Both the position numbers and the translations under genes were made by a program. This document shows positions 18,395-27,216 of a stretch of 64,000 nt of DNA, piece by piece. How positions within the stretch are numbered: the stretch's first letter is position 1; the number at the start of each line of letters is the position of its first letter. This DNA comes from Candidatus Fluviicola riflensis (GTDB taxonomy: Bacteria > Bacteroidota > Bacteroidia > Flavobacteriales_D > Crocinitomicaceae): contig CP022585.1 in the NCBI GenBank assembly GCA_002243285.1, forward strand, positions 1,412,640 through 1,476,639, read 5' to 3'. The notes under the pieces were generated by a model. That model was not told the origin of the DNA and searched no databases. It saw only the letters and a program-made list of their open reading frames with translations.

Positions 18395-18925
18395 TTAGTT
18401 TAGTTTTGATTTCACCGATTTGATTTTCTCCATCAATTCGTTTCGAAGCGCCTCATCTTTGATGCCTTTAGCAGGATCAAAATTGTCATTGAAGGAAGGC
18501 AGGGAAAACGTTTCCAGGATTTCGGCTCCATGTTTTGGAAAACGGGTAATGGCAGCATTTAAGGAGTTTTTTCCACCGTAACCCCCTGGAGAAGTACTCA
18601 ACAGAAAAAGAGGTTTGTCTTTAAAGATATTCGCCTCGATGCGCGAAGTCCAGTCAAAAATATTCTTAAAAGCTGCAGTGAAATTCCCATTGTGTTCCGA
18701 CATGGAAATAATGATCAAATCGGCCTTGGCCAAATCGGTGATAAAACGATGCGCGGCTTCAGGATAACCTTCTTTTTCACGATCAACCGAAAAAAGGGGT
18801 AATTCGTAGTCGTTTAAATCGAGTAGGGTTGTGGTGTTTTCCGAAAAGTGGGTTAATGTGTGTGCCACGAATTGTTTATTAATAGAAGCCTTGCTTGTGC
18901 TGGCTGCAAATGCGATGATGTTCAT
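18395..18925 (-). CDS. NAD(P)H-dependent FMN reductase-family flavoprotein
   Basis: A 176-aa flavodoxin-like oxidoreductase. The phosphate-binding loop of FMN is AASTSKASINKQ (residues 7-18). The second FMN loop contains SEHNGNFTAAFKNIFDW (near residue 79) and the third contains STSPGGYGG. These match the NADPH-dependent FMN reductase (FMN_red) family, which reduces quinones, azo dyes, chromate or flavins. The substrate is not readable. It lies between the DUF1801 gene and the GreA-like gene with gaps of about 90-105 bp, so it is probably a single unit; TATTTTTA at 18948-18955 is a weak -7 candidate. Confidence 0.88.
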   Translation of the reverse strand: MNIIAFAASTSKASINKQFVAHTLTHFSENTTTLLDLNDYELPLFSVDREKEGYPEAAHRFITDLAKADLIIISMSEHNGNFTAAFKNIFDWTSRIEANIFKDKPLFLLSTSPGGYGGKNSLNAAITRFPKHGAEILETFSLPSFNDNFDPAKGIKDEALRNELMEKIKSVKSKLN

Positions 18926-19029
18926 AATTTGTCTGTTTTGTTTCCTGTAAAAATAAGGGTTTCATTTTGGGTAGCCGGAACTCAGTTGTGCGATTTATTT
19001 AAATGTACTGAATTAACCAATACGGATTT

Positions 19030-19476
19030 TCAATAAATACGCAACACATCAAACTGATTTCCGTTGAGTGTTACCTGCGCACCTATCTGTTTTCTGATCA
19101 GTTGCTGTGCGAGCGGGGCAGTGGCGCCGATGCAAAATACAGTTCCTTCATCTGTTTGAACAGATCCTAACGGCAATCCAATAAAAAAGAACCCTTTACT
19201 GGTTTCTACGATAGAGCCGTTTTGAATAATCTTCGAACCGGCAATCGTTTCCAAATGCGGAATCAGTGCTAGTTGTCTCGAAATTTCCTGCAATTGTGTA
19301 TTGATCTTATCGAGTTCCTGCTGACTCATAGCACGGGAAGTTTCATATTTGTCACCGGCCGAACTTTTGGTTTCATTGGCAAGTCCTTCCTGTAAATCAG
19401 CAACCATGGCCTGGAAATCATGTTGTTTGCCCACCAGTAAAGCGCGGGCAGCAGCAAGAAGTACCTGTTTAGTCAT
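19030..19476 (-). CDS. GreA/GreB-like protein
   Basis: A 148-aa protein resembling a divergent transcript-cleavage factor. The N-terminal two-thirds is helical and charged (residues 1-80) with the segment SSAGDKYETSRAMSQQELDK. The C-terminal part is a small beta domain (SIVETSKGFFFIGLPLGSV onward), like the FKBP-type domain of GreA. The acidic coiled-coil tip residues that GreA needs for cleavage are not obvious, so it may act on RNA polymerase differently or have another role. The ATG at 19476 overlaps the stop of the glycosyltransferase gene by 8 nt, so it is translationally coupled to it. Confidence 0.65.
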   Translation of the reverse strand: MTKQVLLAAARALLVGKQHDFQAMVADLQEGLANETKSSAGDKYETSRAMSQQELDKINTQLQEISRQLALIPHLETIAGSKIIQNGSIVETSKGFFFIGLPLGSVQTDEGTVFCIGATAPLAQQLIRKQIGAQVTLNGNQFDVLRIY

Positions 19477-20611
19477 GGTCAATCAGGTGGCGTTCAAAGA
19501 TTGTTTTTAACTGGCCGATTACTTTATCTTCACTGTATTCCAATCCTTTTTCACGAATAACAGAAACATCAAATTGAATGGTATTGTCTATCAGTTGCTG
19601 CAACGCATCAGCCAATGCCTGCGGGGCGCCAATAGGTATTTGAATGCCCAACGACGGATCCAGATCTTTGCCAATCCCAACAGGAGTTGTAATGGTTGGT
19701 AATCCTGTCAGCCAGGCTTCTGCGAGTACAATGCTGAATGTTTCATACGAGGAAGTAAGTAAAAAAGCATCGTGCTGACGCATTTGTTCCGCTATTTCAT
19801 TCCAGCTCATTGGTCCACCAAACGTCACATTGCCAGCAATTCCTAGCTGAGCAGCCATTTCCTGCCATTTTTCAGACGGTTGATCTGAAATCACGGTTAA
19901 GTGTAAATCAGGATAGCCGGCTTTTACGGCCAAAGCAACGCCATTGAGCAACGTTTCCGGGTCTTTGACAGATTCGTCTAATGTGGATACATGCAGAAAA
20001 CGTTTGTAGCCGGTTGATGTTGTTACACTCGGGTAAAACAATTCGGTATCAACGAAATTTGGAAGCACTGTGCTTTTTGTGGTCGGAAAAATGGCTTTCA
20101 TGTCTTCCTGTAAAAAAGCAGAGCAAGCCAGCAATTCATTGATATGAAGGCTGGTACGTTTGATAATTCTGCGCTGTATTCGGGTGAATTTTTCACGAAT
20201 CTCCTTGCGATAATAAGAGGCGTGCTCCATTACGATCAGCGGACAATGATAAAAATGCTTGGCCCGAATAAATTGCAGACCTCTGTTGAGAATCACGTGT
20301 GCAAACAACAAATCGACTTCTTCGACTTCATCAAGAGCCGTACTGAGTGCTTTTCGCTGCCAATACCAATGCACAAACTTGTTTTTACTCACCGGATGAT
20401 AAATACGGACAGTAAAAACACCATCGGATTCATCAATTTCCTTCTCGATACGCGAACAAGCCGGATCGCCATGCGTATGGATCACCGAAACCTGGTATTC
20501 TGATGTCAGTAACTGTGCAAAGCGCTGCACAAAATTTCCCACAAAAGCATCCAGCCGGTTTGGGAACCAGGAGCTCATGAGTAAGATATGCTTGCGCTGC
20601 GTTGGAAACAT
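19469..20611 (-). CDS. GT4-family glycosyltransferase
   Basis: A 380-aa GT-B fold glycosyltransferase (group 1/GT4). The N-terminal Rossmann half opens with ILLMSSWFPNRLDAFVGNF, the typical acceptor-side glycine/aromatic region. The C-terminal half carries the nucleotide-sugar motif E-x7-E in ETFSIVLAE (near residue 300), preceded by HDAFLLTSSY and followed by GLPTITTPVGIG. No membrane segment is present, so it probably works at the cytosolic membrane face on a glycan or lipid carrier. No polysaccharide cluster surrounds it. Donor and acceptor are unknown. A -7 box (TAACTTCG) lies 19 nt upstream. Confidence 0.88.
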   Translation of the reverse strand: MFPTQRKHILLMSSWFPNRLDAFVGNFVQRFAQLLTSEYQVSVIHTHGDPACSRIEKEIDESDGVFTVRIYHPVSKNKFVHWYWQRKALSTALDEVEEVDLLFAHVILNRGLQFIRAKHFYHCPLIVMEHASYYRKEIREKFTRIQRRIIKRTSLHINELLACSAFLQEDMKAIFPTTKSTVLPNFVDTELFYPSVTTSTGYKRFLHVSTLDESVKDPETLLNGVALAVKAGYPDLHLTVISDQPSEKWQEMAAQLGIAGNVTFGGPMSWNEIAEQMRQHDAFLLTSSYETFSIVLAEAWLTGLPTITTPVGIGKDLDPSLGIQIPIGAPQALADALQQLIDNTIQFDVSVIREKGLEYSEDKVIGQLKTIFERHLIDHD

Positions 20612-20630
20612 TGGGTTTGTTTTTGGGAAG

Positions 20631-20638
20631 CGAAGTTA
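20631..20638 (-). promoter_or_regulatory. -7 promoter element for the glycosyltransferase/GreA-like pair
   Basis: On the minus strand this reads TAACTTCG, 19 nt before the ATG at 20611. It lies between the stop codon of the serine hydrolase gene (20641) and the glycosyltransferase start, so the glycosyltransferase appears to have its own transcript. Confidence 0.45.
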
Positions 20639-20640
20639 CA

Positions 20641-21927
20641 TTAATTCACCAGCAGGCGTATTGTTTTTTGTTCTCCGAATCTGTTAATAGTTATTAAATA
20701 AACGCCCGGAGCAAGTTGGGGCAATTCCAGTTGTTTGTTTGAAAGTGTTGTTGTTAATTGTTTTCCGTTTAATGTGGTGAGCGCAACCTCGTCATCATCC
20801 GTAATTCCTTCCAATTGAACAAAATTGCCCGAAACAGGATTGGGAGAAACAGTAATGAACGAAAGCGATGATTCGTCTAGGGAGGCAGGACAGGAAAGCC
20901 GGTTGATCCGCGCCCAGATACTGTCATTGTATTGAACCGGAACCAATGAAACACCGTCAGCTTCACCCATGCGTACAACCACCAATCCCTCGGAAGGAGC
21001 AATATTGATGATTTGTCCGTTTTTGCCGAGTGCCGAAAAAAGGTCAGCCGGAGCTTGTGAAAGCGGACTTCCCGGAAACGAAAACTGCGATTGCGGTAGC
21101 ATAAACGAGCTTTGCCCGTTGAGCCATGTCAGGTAACCGTAAGACGGATTAATGGCTTGCGATGAAGTGGTCATTTCCTGGAAATAGGTAGGATCATCCA
21201 ATACAGGTGTACCGTTCCAGATTCCTTCGCTGTGAAGCAATAACCCAAATCGGGCCATACTTCGTGCATTTGAAACAAAAATGTTGTTATAATCGATCGG
21301 AACAAACAAACCTGTCATCCCGGTTGGTGTTTTGATTTTTTGAGTCACCCATTGATTGAGCGTTAAACCCGTTGCATTTTCAATGACGCCGTCGAGCAAT
21401 GTATACGGACCATTGTGATACGCCCAGCGCGTTCCGGGATCGGCCATGTAATTCAGACATGTGGGATCAGTGCAGAATATATTGCCCGTATCAGCCAATC
21501 CGGTTGTCATTGATAATTGATGGCGAATGGTGATTTTTTCTTCCTGGGCAAGACTCATGTTCGTCCAGCCGGTTCCCAAATAATCAGAAGTAGTATCGCC
21601 GACAGAAAGATAACCTTCTTCCTGAGCAATGCCAACAGCAAAACCAGTGAGTGTTTTTCCTGCCGAATTCCAGAGCCACAAGCTGTCGACAGTAAACGTT
21701 CCGAAGTATTTTTCCAGTACGATTTTCCCGTTTTTCAGTACAATAAACGCTTTGGAATTGGTTTGCTCGAGGTAATCGTACAAGGAGTTGATGGAATCTT
21801 CACACCAGCCCAAAGTGGCCGGATCGGTTGTCTCCCAGGTAGAACCTACCAATGGCGGATAATACAACTGAGCTTTTGCAGTTTGAAAACTACACGCAAA
21901 TACTATCAGAAAGAATAATTGTTTCAT
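20641..21927 (-). CDS. Secreted serine hydrolase (class C beta-lactamase family) with T9SS type A sorting domain
   Basis: A 428-aa exported protein. A signal peptide (cleavage near QTAKA) is followed by a beta-lactamase/DD-peptidase fold domain. The nucleophile motif SxxK is SAGK in LWNSAGKTLTG (near residue 90) and the YxN-type motif is YHN in WAYHNGPYTLLDG. The last 75 residues form a T9SS type A sorting domain, starting with ITVSPNPVSGNF and ending in YLITINRFGEQKTIRLLVN. It should be exported by T9SS and anchored or released outside. The family includes esterases, transpeptidase-like enzymes and beta-lactamases; the substrate cannot be assigned. Confidence 0.87.
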   Translation of the reverse strand: MKQLFFLIVFACSFQTAKAQLYYPPLVGSTWETTDPATLGWCEDSINSLYDYLEQTNSKAFIVLKNGKIVLEKYFGTFTVDSLWLWNSAGKTLTGFAVGIAQEEGYLSVGDTTSDYLGTGWTNMSLAQEEKITIRHQLSMTTGLADTGNIFCTDPTCLNYMADPGTRWAYHNGPYTLLDGVIENATGLTLNQWVTQKIKTPTGMTGLFVPIDYNNIFVSNARSMARFGLLLHSEGIWNGTPVLDDPTYFQEMTTSSQAINPSYGYLTWLNGQSSFMLPQSQFSFPGSPLSQAPADLFSALGKNGQIINIAPSEGLVVVRMGEADGVSLVPVQYNDSIWARINRLSCPASLDESSLSFITVSPNPVSGNFVQLEGITDDDEVALTTLNGKQLTTTLSNKQLELPQLAPGVYLITINRFGEQKTIRLLVN

Positions 21928-22048
21928 AGACGAGAAATCTGTTTCGTCATGAAGTTACGATAAATTCAGTAAAATCAAAATGAACTTTTTCTCCCGGTAG
22001 ATGTGCAGATTTGAGTGTAATCTATGTTACCTATTGTGTTCTACCGTG

Positions 22049-23179
22049 TTATTTAGCATAAATCGAAACGAGTTGTTCCAATGCAAAATCAATTTCTTCC
22101 TTGGTGGTATAACGCGAAAAAGAGAAACGAGCATTTGGCCGGCTATTGTCGGCACCGATTCCTTCGAGCACGTGCGATCCTTTATTCGAACCTGAAGAGC
22201 AGGCACTTCCACCACTGCAAGCTACTCCTCTTAAATCGAGTGTGAACAACAGCATTCCTGATTTTTCGGTAGGCGGTAAACAGGCATTGAGAACGGTGTA
22301 CAAGCTTTTCGACGGATCTGTTTCACCATGAAAGGTCACTCCCGGAAGTTGTTTCTCCAATTGTGTCATCATGTACGATTTTAATTCCTGTACATGGTGC
22401 TGATGTTCTTCAATATCGGTATTGGCCAATTCCAATGCTTTGGCGAGGCCAACAATTCCGTAAAGATTTTCTGTTCCACCACGCAAGCCACGTTCCTGGG
22501 CACCTCCGTGGATAAATGCTTCGGCTTTTACGTTTTTGTTTACGTAGAGAAAACCAACACCTTTCGGTCCGTGAAATTTATGCGCAGCACAGGTAATGAA
22601 ATCAATATCAAGATCCTGTAAATCGAACGCATAATGCGCCATGGTTTGTACCGTATCTGAATGAAACCATGCTCCGTATTGTCGACACAGTGAACTTACT
22701 TCTTTAATAGGAAGCAGCGTCCCGATCTCATTATTGGCATGCATGAGTGAAACAATAGTAGGTATCGGTTCTTTCAGGTAGTTTTCTAATTGTTGCAGGT
22801 TAATACTTCCTTTGCTGTCCACATCAAGCCAAACGACTTCAATACCGTGATCACGAACAAGCGCTTCAATGGTATGTCCGACAGCATGATGCTCGATTGA
22901 ACTGGAGATGATGCGTTTTGCTCCCAACGAAAGAATGGCGGTTGTCAATGCCATGTTATCGGCCTCGGTACCACCGGAAGTGAAGATGATTTCAGAAGGC
23001 GAACAATGCAGAAGTTTAGCAACTGTGCGTCTTGACATTTCAATCACACCTTTTGCCTGTCTGCCGTAAAAGTGAGTCGAAGACGGATTCCCGAATTCAT
23101 TCAAAATATAAGGAATCATTGCTTGGGCAACTTCAGGTGCTATTGGTGTTGTTGCTGCATTGTCAAGGTAAACCCGCAT
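22049..23179 (-). CDS. Cysteine desulfurase (NifS/IscS family)
   Basis: A 376-aa PLP enzyme that removes sulfur from cysteine for Fe-S cluster or tRNA thiolation pathways. It begins VYLDNAATTP, has the PLP lysine in CAAHKFHGPKG (near residue 200) and the persulfide-forming Cys in GGSACSSGS (near residue 325). HANNEIGTLLPI is the usual core block. It is of the IscS/NifS type (class I), with the longer loop round the active Cys. The ATG at 23179 is used, as the codon before is GTG. No iscU or sufU is next to it. A consensus -7 box sits 13 nt upstream, so it is transcribed singly. Confidence 0.93.
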   Translation of the reverse strand: MRVYLDNAATTPIAPEVAQAMIPYILNEFGNPSSTHFYGRQAKGVIEMSRRTVAKLLHCSPSEIIFTSGGTEADNMALTTAILSLGAKRIISSSIEHHAVGHTIEALVRDHGIEVVWLDVDSKGSINLQQLENYLKEPIPTIVSLMHANNEIGTLLPIKEVSSLCRQYGAWFHSDTVQTMAHYAFDLQDLDIDFITCAAHKFHGPKGVGFLYVNKNVKAEAFIHGGAQERGLRGGTENLYGIVGLAKALELANTDIEEHQHHVQELKSYMMTQLEKQLPGVTFHGETDPSKSLYTVLNACLPPTEKSGMLLFTLDLRGVACSGGSACSSGSNKGSHVLEGIGADNSRPNARFSFSRYTTKEEIDFALEQLVSIYAK

Positions 23180-23192
23180 CACTTTTTTTTCG

Positions 23193-23200
23193 CAAAGTTA
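23193..23200 (-). promoter_or_regulatory. -7 promoter element for the cysteine desulfurase gene
   Basis: The minus strand reads TAACTTTG, an exact TAnnTTTG match, 13 nt before the ATG at 23179. A TTTG lies 24 nt further upstream, slightly more than the usual -33 to -7 distance. Confidence 0.55.
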
Positions 23201-23249
23201 GAATTTTGTTTGCTTGTTGTTTCTCAAACTCAAAATCATCCTTGAAAAG

Positions 23250-23768
23250 CTACTTTCCCAACAATTCTCTAAATGTTTCTTTTCCTTCCACAGATCGCAG
23301 CAGGTTTCGCATGAGCATCAGGGTTCGTTCCATGCGTTTATCCGGATTTTTGACGGTGGTCACATAATTGAGAATGTAGCGCTGCATACTTGGAGTAAGC
23401 TGGCTGAACCGGCGAAATGCTTCCGGGTCCTGCGCCCAATATTCGGCGATTTCTTCGGCTACTTCAACACCATAGGTTGATTCATCCCTGAAAAACCGAA
23501 CTTCTACATCGTCACCGATGGCTTTTTTCAATTCCTTTAAGCGCTTGTTTTGAACCGTAACACAGGCGCTTCCTTCGCCCATTGCCAGCAAACCACATTG
23601 CCATTCGATGACATTATCCATGCGAATGATCAGTCGCTGATTGTAATCTCCTTTTTCAAATTTTCCGGGAAGCTGATCCAGGATCACAGGCGGAACCTCG
23701 ATCACTACGTAATTGAGGTAATGCAATTTTACGACTGGAGTTGTGTAAGTAACGAGCGGTTGTTCCAT
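23250..23768 (-). CDS. YdeI/OmpD-associated family protein (DUF1905 plus OmdA domain)
   Basis: A 172-aa cytosolic protein. The first half is a DUF1905 beta domain (ILDQLPGKFEKGDYNQRL, then a GEGSACVTV stretch). The second half is an OmdA/YdeI helical domain with AEYWAQDPEAFRRFSQLTP and NYVTTVKNPDKRMERT. The related YdeI of enterobacteria has been tied to antimicrobial-peptide resistance, but that does not show what this copy does. A -7 box lies 5 nt from the ATG. A terminator for the upstream VWA gene lies just behind it. Confidence 0.82.
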   Translation of the reverse strand: MEQPLVTYTTPVVKLHYLNYVVIEVPPVILDQLPGKFEKGDYNQRLIIRMDNVIEWQCGLLAMGEGSACVTVQNKRLKELKKAIGDDVEVRFFRDESTYGVEVAEEIAEYWAQDPEAFRRFSQLTPSMQRYILNYVTTVKNPDKRMERTLMLMRNLLRSVEGKETFRELLGK

Positions 23769-23773
23769 ATTTC

Positions 23774-23781
23774 AAAACTAC
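23774..23781 (-). promoter_or_regulatory. -7 promoter element immediately before the YdeI-like gene
   Basis: The minus strand reads TAGTTTTG, an exact TAnnTTTG match only 5 nt before the ATG at 23768, which predicts little or no 5' leader. It abuts the T-run of the terminator at 23783-23824. Confidence 0.55.
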
Positions 23782-23782
23782 A

Positions 23783-23824
23783 AAAAAGCCCGTTAATCCT
23801 TTAATGCTTGGACTAACGAGCTCT
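23783..23824 (-). terminator. Rho-independent terminator after the VWA gene
   Basis: A 13-bp stem with two G-T pairs (arms AGCCCGTTAATCC at 23788-23800 and GGACTAACGAGCT at 23811-23823) is followed, on the minus strand, by six T. It lies 24 nt past the stop codon at 23848. Confidence 0.85.
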
Positions 23825-23847
23825 TCTGAACGGATATGCGTTTGGTT

Positions 23848-25002
23848 TTATTCAGATTTATAGCCTTGTTTTTCGGCGGATGTTTTCATCGATTTAATGA
23901 TAGAAGTTCCCAAATCTTCCTGCCCGCTTTCCAATGCACGTTTTTCCTTTTCTACCTGGATAAACTCGCTTCGTTTTTTAGCCAGTTCATTGATGTTGTC
24001 TTGGTATTTTGCGCGATTGGCGGCTTTCTCAGCAATGATCTTTTCCTGTTCGGCACGGCTTTTTCCCTTCAATTCTTCCGGAAGTTCATCTTCTTTCAGA
24101 TCATCGAGTTTAAAATCTTTTCGTTTTTGGGCATCGATCAAATCCCAGCTTCCGTTGTCGTAATTGGCACTTGATTTTGAAACGGCACGTTCCGACATAT
24201 TCGATTCTCCTTTTGAGCCTGCATTATTATCTTCTTCCGCTTGTTTACCCAAACGGTATTTACCCGATGAACCGTAACCCATATAAGTTTTGTTCAACGA
24301 ATCGTTGTAAGTGTTGATTTCCTTATCGTAAGGCGTTTCAATATTAAATGCTTCGCGATCAGAATCAATGTTGAAATAATTTCCCTGGCTGATCAATGCG
24401 CCATCGTACCAGAATTCTCTAACCCCCTGATCATAAGGTCCGCAGTAAATAGTGTTGACGATAATGCCTTTGGTTGCTGCATTTTTAAGAATTACTTTGT
24501 AATCTGCCGGGCCTTGGTTAAACGGTTCGTTTCCGGCGATATAAATAATCTTCAAATCCTGAGGATCGGAACTCCAGTTCAATTCATTCATTGCATCTTC
24601 AATTACGGCACCGCAATATTCATCGCCACCGTTGGTAAATAATCCGAACAATTTGCCCGAAATCGAATCCAGATCGCTGATCAGATCAACGTGTTTACGC
24701 ACGTAACGCGGATTGGCAATAGTGGTGTTGCCATAATCATAAAGCGCAATTTCAAGTTTGGGAATGGCGCCGTCTACACGTAATTGAGAAGCAGCATTTA
24801 CAATCTGCCAGATCGTGGTTTTGGCCTGTTCGATCAATCCGTCCATACTTCCTGAAGTGTCGAACAGAATGGCAATCTGTATTTTTTTTGCTGTTGTTGG
24901 TGGTGGTGCAACAACTCCCGGATTGATCACGGCAGGTGGTTGAACTTGTGCGTGGCCCAAAGCGGCGATGCAACATGCTAAAAGGGAAAGTACTATTTTC
25001 AT
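23848..25002 (-). CDS. Secreted VWA-domain protein with charged coiled-coil tail
   Basis: A 384-aa exported protein. A signal peptide (MKIVLSLLACCIAALGHAQ) is followed by a proline-rich linker and a von Willebrand factor A domain from about residue 40. Its metal-ion-dependent adhesion site begins with DTSGS in AILFDTSGSMDGL. The C-terminal quarter (from about residue 290) is strongly charged and helical (KDFKLDDLKEDELPEELKG and later Lys/Glu/Arg-rich stretches), probably coiled coil. I choose the ATG at 25002, which starts the signal peptide. No T9SS sorting domain or membrane helix is visible, so it is periplasmic or released. It may act as a metal-dependent protein-binding scaffold; no partner is in the neighbourhood. 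Confidence 0.82.
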   Translation of the reverse strand: MKIVLSLLACCIAALGHAQVQPPAVINPGVVAPPPTTAKKIQIAILFDTSGSMDGLIEQAKTTIWQIVNAASQLRVDGAIPKLEIALYDYGNTTIANPRYVRKHVDLISDLDSISGKLFGLFTNGGDEYCGAVIEDAMNELNWSSDPQDLKIIYIAGNEPFNQGPADYKVILKNAATKGIIVNTIYCGPYDQGVREFWYDGALISQGNYFNIDSDREAFNIETPYDKEINTYNDSLNKTYMGYGSSGKYRLGKQAEEDNNAGSKGESNMSERAVSKSSANYDNGSWDLIDAQKRKDFKLDDLKEDELPEELKGKSRAEQEKIIAEKAANRAKYQDNINELAKKRSEFIQVEKEKRALESGQEDLGTSIIKSMKTSAEKQGYKSE

Positions 25003-25236
25003 AATAATGGGTTTTAAATGTCTTACAACCAAGGCTTAAAAAGGTTCAAAGGCAGGTTGTTTTTTAAATGTACAAGTGTTTTTATTTTAACATAAAGTTA
25101 ATTAAATAGATTTTCAGTGCGAAAATATTCGATGTAACATACGATCTATTCAATAAAAATATATGAATATTCATTAGGCTTTTCCACTGTATATTAAGGT
25201 GTTATTATTGTCGCGTTAATAATTAAGTCCTCTACT

Positions 25237-25620
25237 ATGACTAAAATTAAACTTCTCCTTCTTTTTCTTGTTAGCTCTGCGGCGACATTTGCGCAGGGAA
25301 ATGAGCCACAACAAGAAACGGGCTATGTTCGTATTTTGCTGAATGATCTGACAACCTGGGAACAGGTTACTTCTGTTGACGAGCTCATTCGTCCCAAAAA
25401 CGGTGTGATCATGACGCGTACAGATCGCAACAACGATACTTTTTTTGCTCAGTACGACCTGAACGCAGGGATAACGGAGCAGGATTTTGCCAATTGGATC
25501 ACATCGCTTGGATTTGAAACCAAATGCATGGTTTCAGGTTTGATGAATGGTGAACCAATGAAAAACTTTCCGCGGGAATGTTATTCGAAGGAACTGGAAT
25601 CAATTGAACAAAATCGTTAA
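25237..25620 (+). CDS. Small secreted protein of unknown function
   Basis: A 127-aa protein with a clear signal peptide (LLLLFLVSSAATFAQG). The mature part of about 105 residues has no domain I recognise; it contains two cysteines (FETKCMVSG, PRECYSKE) that could form a disulfide. It is followed after 12 nt by a T9SS-exported protein on the same strand, so the two are probably co-transcribed. The upstream region (25003-25236) is AT-rich and divergent from the VWA gene, with no exact -7 motif seen. Confidence 0.65.
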   Translation: MTKIKLLLLFLVSSAATFAQGNEPQQETGYVRILLNDLTTWEQVTSVDELIRPKNGVIMTRTDRNNDTFFAQYDLNAGITEQDFANWITSLGFETKCMVSGLMNGEPMKNFPRECYSKELESIEQNR

Positions 25621-25632
25621 AAAAGCAGCGTT

Positions 25633-27204
25633 ATGAAACTACGTATTACTTCAGTTTTTCTGAGTTTGTTTACTGTTGCGGTTACAAACTCATTGTTGGC
25701 ACAATCTCCGAGCTGTGATGATGTAGCAGGAGCTCAACTGGCTGTAGGAACCAGCTGTACGCCGGTAACCTTCGATTCAAACGGAAATACCGATTACTGG
25801 AACAGCGCCGGTACCTGGGGATTTTGCAATGAATTGGATCAGGATGATTATTGGATGTGGTTTGATGCTACCGGAACTACAACAACAATTACCTATACAC
25901 CCTCGAATGGTGACCCGATATTGACAATATTTGATGGCCCCTGCTCACCTACAATGAATTCCAATATAGCTTGTTCGGATAATATTGGTACGGTACCGGA
26001 AACAATTACAATGACTACCGTTCCGGGAACCCGTTACCGCATTCGTATCCAGAATTATTCCTCCAACGCGACCATGAACGGAACGATTTGTGCTGTTTCA
26101 GGAGGCGGAGGGGGAAGTGCAAGTGCTTCTGATTGCGGTGTTGCAGTAGATGTTTGTACAGATTTGAGCTTTTCCATTGACCCGAATGGTTTTGGTGCTA
26201 TCGATGAAATTCCTACCCCGGGTTCGTTTGGAAATCCGACGACAAATCCTGCCAGCTCAAACATGGGATGCCTTCAAATTGGCGAATACAACAGTACCTG
26301 GATGGTTATAAATGTATCTACATCAGGAAATCTTGAATTTGTTTTTGGTGGTTTGGGTGCGCAAGCCGGATTTTACGATTGGATTATGTATCCGTATTCA
26401 GGCGTGGCAACCTGTGCTGCTATTCAGGGAAACACATTAGCGCCGGTTCGTTGTAACTGGAATTGGGCTGATAACGGAGGAACAGGAGTTTCGGACGTTA
26501 TACCTGCGGGTGGTGATCCGGGGAATTTTGAACCGCCATTGGCGGTAACCGCCGGAGAACAGTATATTATTTGTTTTTCAAATTACAGTGACCTGGCCAC
26601 AACCGTTCCACTTCAATTCTTAACTGATGCGGGAAATGCGGGTGTAAGCTGTACGCCACTTGGTTTTTCCATGGAAGGGCTTTCGGTGGAATGTATGGAA
26701 GATCACCGTGTGATTCAATGGTCATCACCGGTACAAAATGTTTCATCACAATTTATCGTTGAGAAAAGCCGCGCTGGTTCAGAGTGGGAAACTATTGGAT
26801 TTACATATAACGGTGAGATTTCGGAAGACAGAATTCATTTTTCAATCGTTGATCCTGCCAATCCGGATGTATTGGATTATTACCGGGTAAAACAAGTTCT
26901 AAATGACGGAAATATATTGATTTCCTCAACTATTTCAGCCGATTGTGATTCTGAGCAGGAGTTGTTTTCGGTATACCCGAATCCGTCGACCGGTTTGATG
27001 AGCCTAAAGTATAAAAGCGCAACGGATGCTGTACTGGAGTTTTACGATGTGCTTGGTAATCGGATTTATACCCAATCACTGGATGCAAGTGTAAAACTGA
27101 AAACAGTTCAGATTCGTGCCGAACAGGTTCCTGCCGGAGTTTACAACTACCGTGTTGTGTTGGAAAATGAAGTGAAATCAGGAACGGTTGTTATTGTGAA
27201 ATAA
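25633..27204 (+). CDS. T9SS type A sorting-domain secreted protein
   Basis: A 523-aa exported protein. After a signal peptide (NSLLAQ) come beta-rich, Cys-containing domains (about residues 25-330) that resemble the pre-peptidase/jelly-roll-type domains of other Bacteroidota secreted proteins (for example ILTIFDGPCSPTMNSN). A poly-Gly/Ser stretch (SGGGGGSASA) near residue 158 separates two of them. A fibronectin-like stretch follows (EDHRVIQWSSPVQ). The end is a type A T9SS sorting domain: SVYPNPSTGLMSLKYKS and VPAGVYNYRVVLENE. No catalytic motif is visible. It shares a transcript with the small secreted protein before it. Surface binding is a reasonable guess. Confidence 0.8.
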   Translation: MKLRITSVFLSLFTVAVTNSLLAQSPSCDDVAGAQLAVGTSCTPVTFDSNGNTDYWNSAGTWGFCNELDQDDYWMWFDATGTTTTITYTPSNGDPILTIFDGPCSPTMNSNIACSDNIGTVPETITMTTVPGTRYRIRIQNYSSNATMNGTICAVSGGGGGSASASDCGVAVDVCTDLSFSIDPNGFGAIDEIPTPGSFGNPTTNPASSNMGCLQIGEYNSTWMVINVSTSGNLEFVFGGLGAQAGFYDWIMYPYSGVATCAAIQGNTLAPVRCNWNWADNGGTGVSDVIPAGGDPGNFEPPLAVTAGEQYIICFSNYSDLATTVPLQFLTDAGNAGVSCTPLGFSMEGLSVECMEDHRVIQWSSPVQNVSSQFIVEKSRAGSEWETIGFTYNGEISEDRIHFSIVDPANPDVLDYYRVKQVLNDGNILISSTISADCDSEQELFSVYPNPSTGLMSLKYKSATDAVLEFYDVLGNRIYTQSLDASVKLKTVQIRAEQVPAGVYNYRVVLENEVKSGTVVIVK

Positions 27205-27216
27205 CTGAATCGATTA

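Noticed and set aside
23250..25002. YdeI-like and VWA genes as a toxin/immunity or defence pair
   Set aside because: They are separated by a terminator and a promoter, and nothing else of a defence system is nearby.
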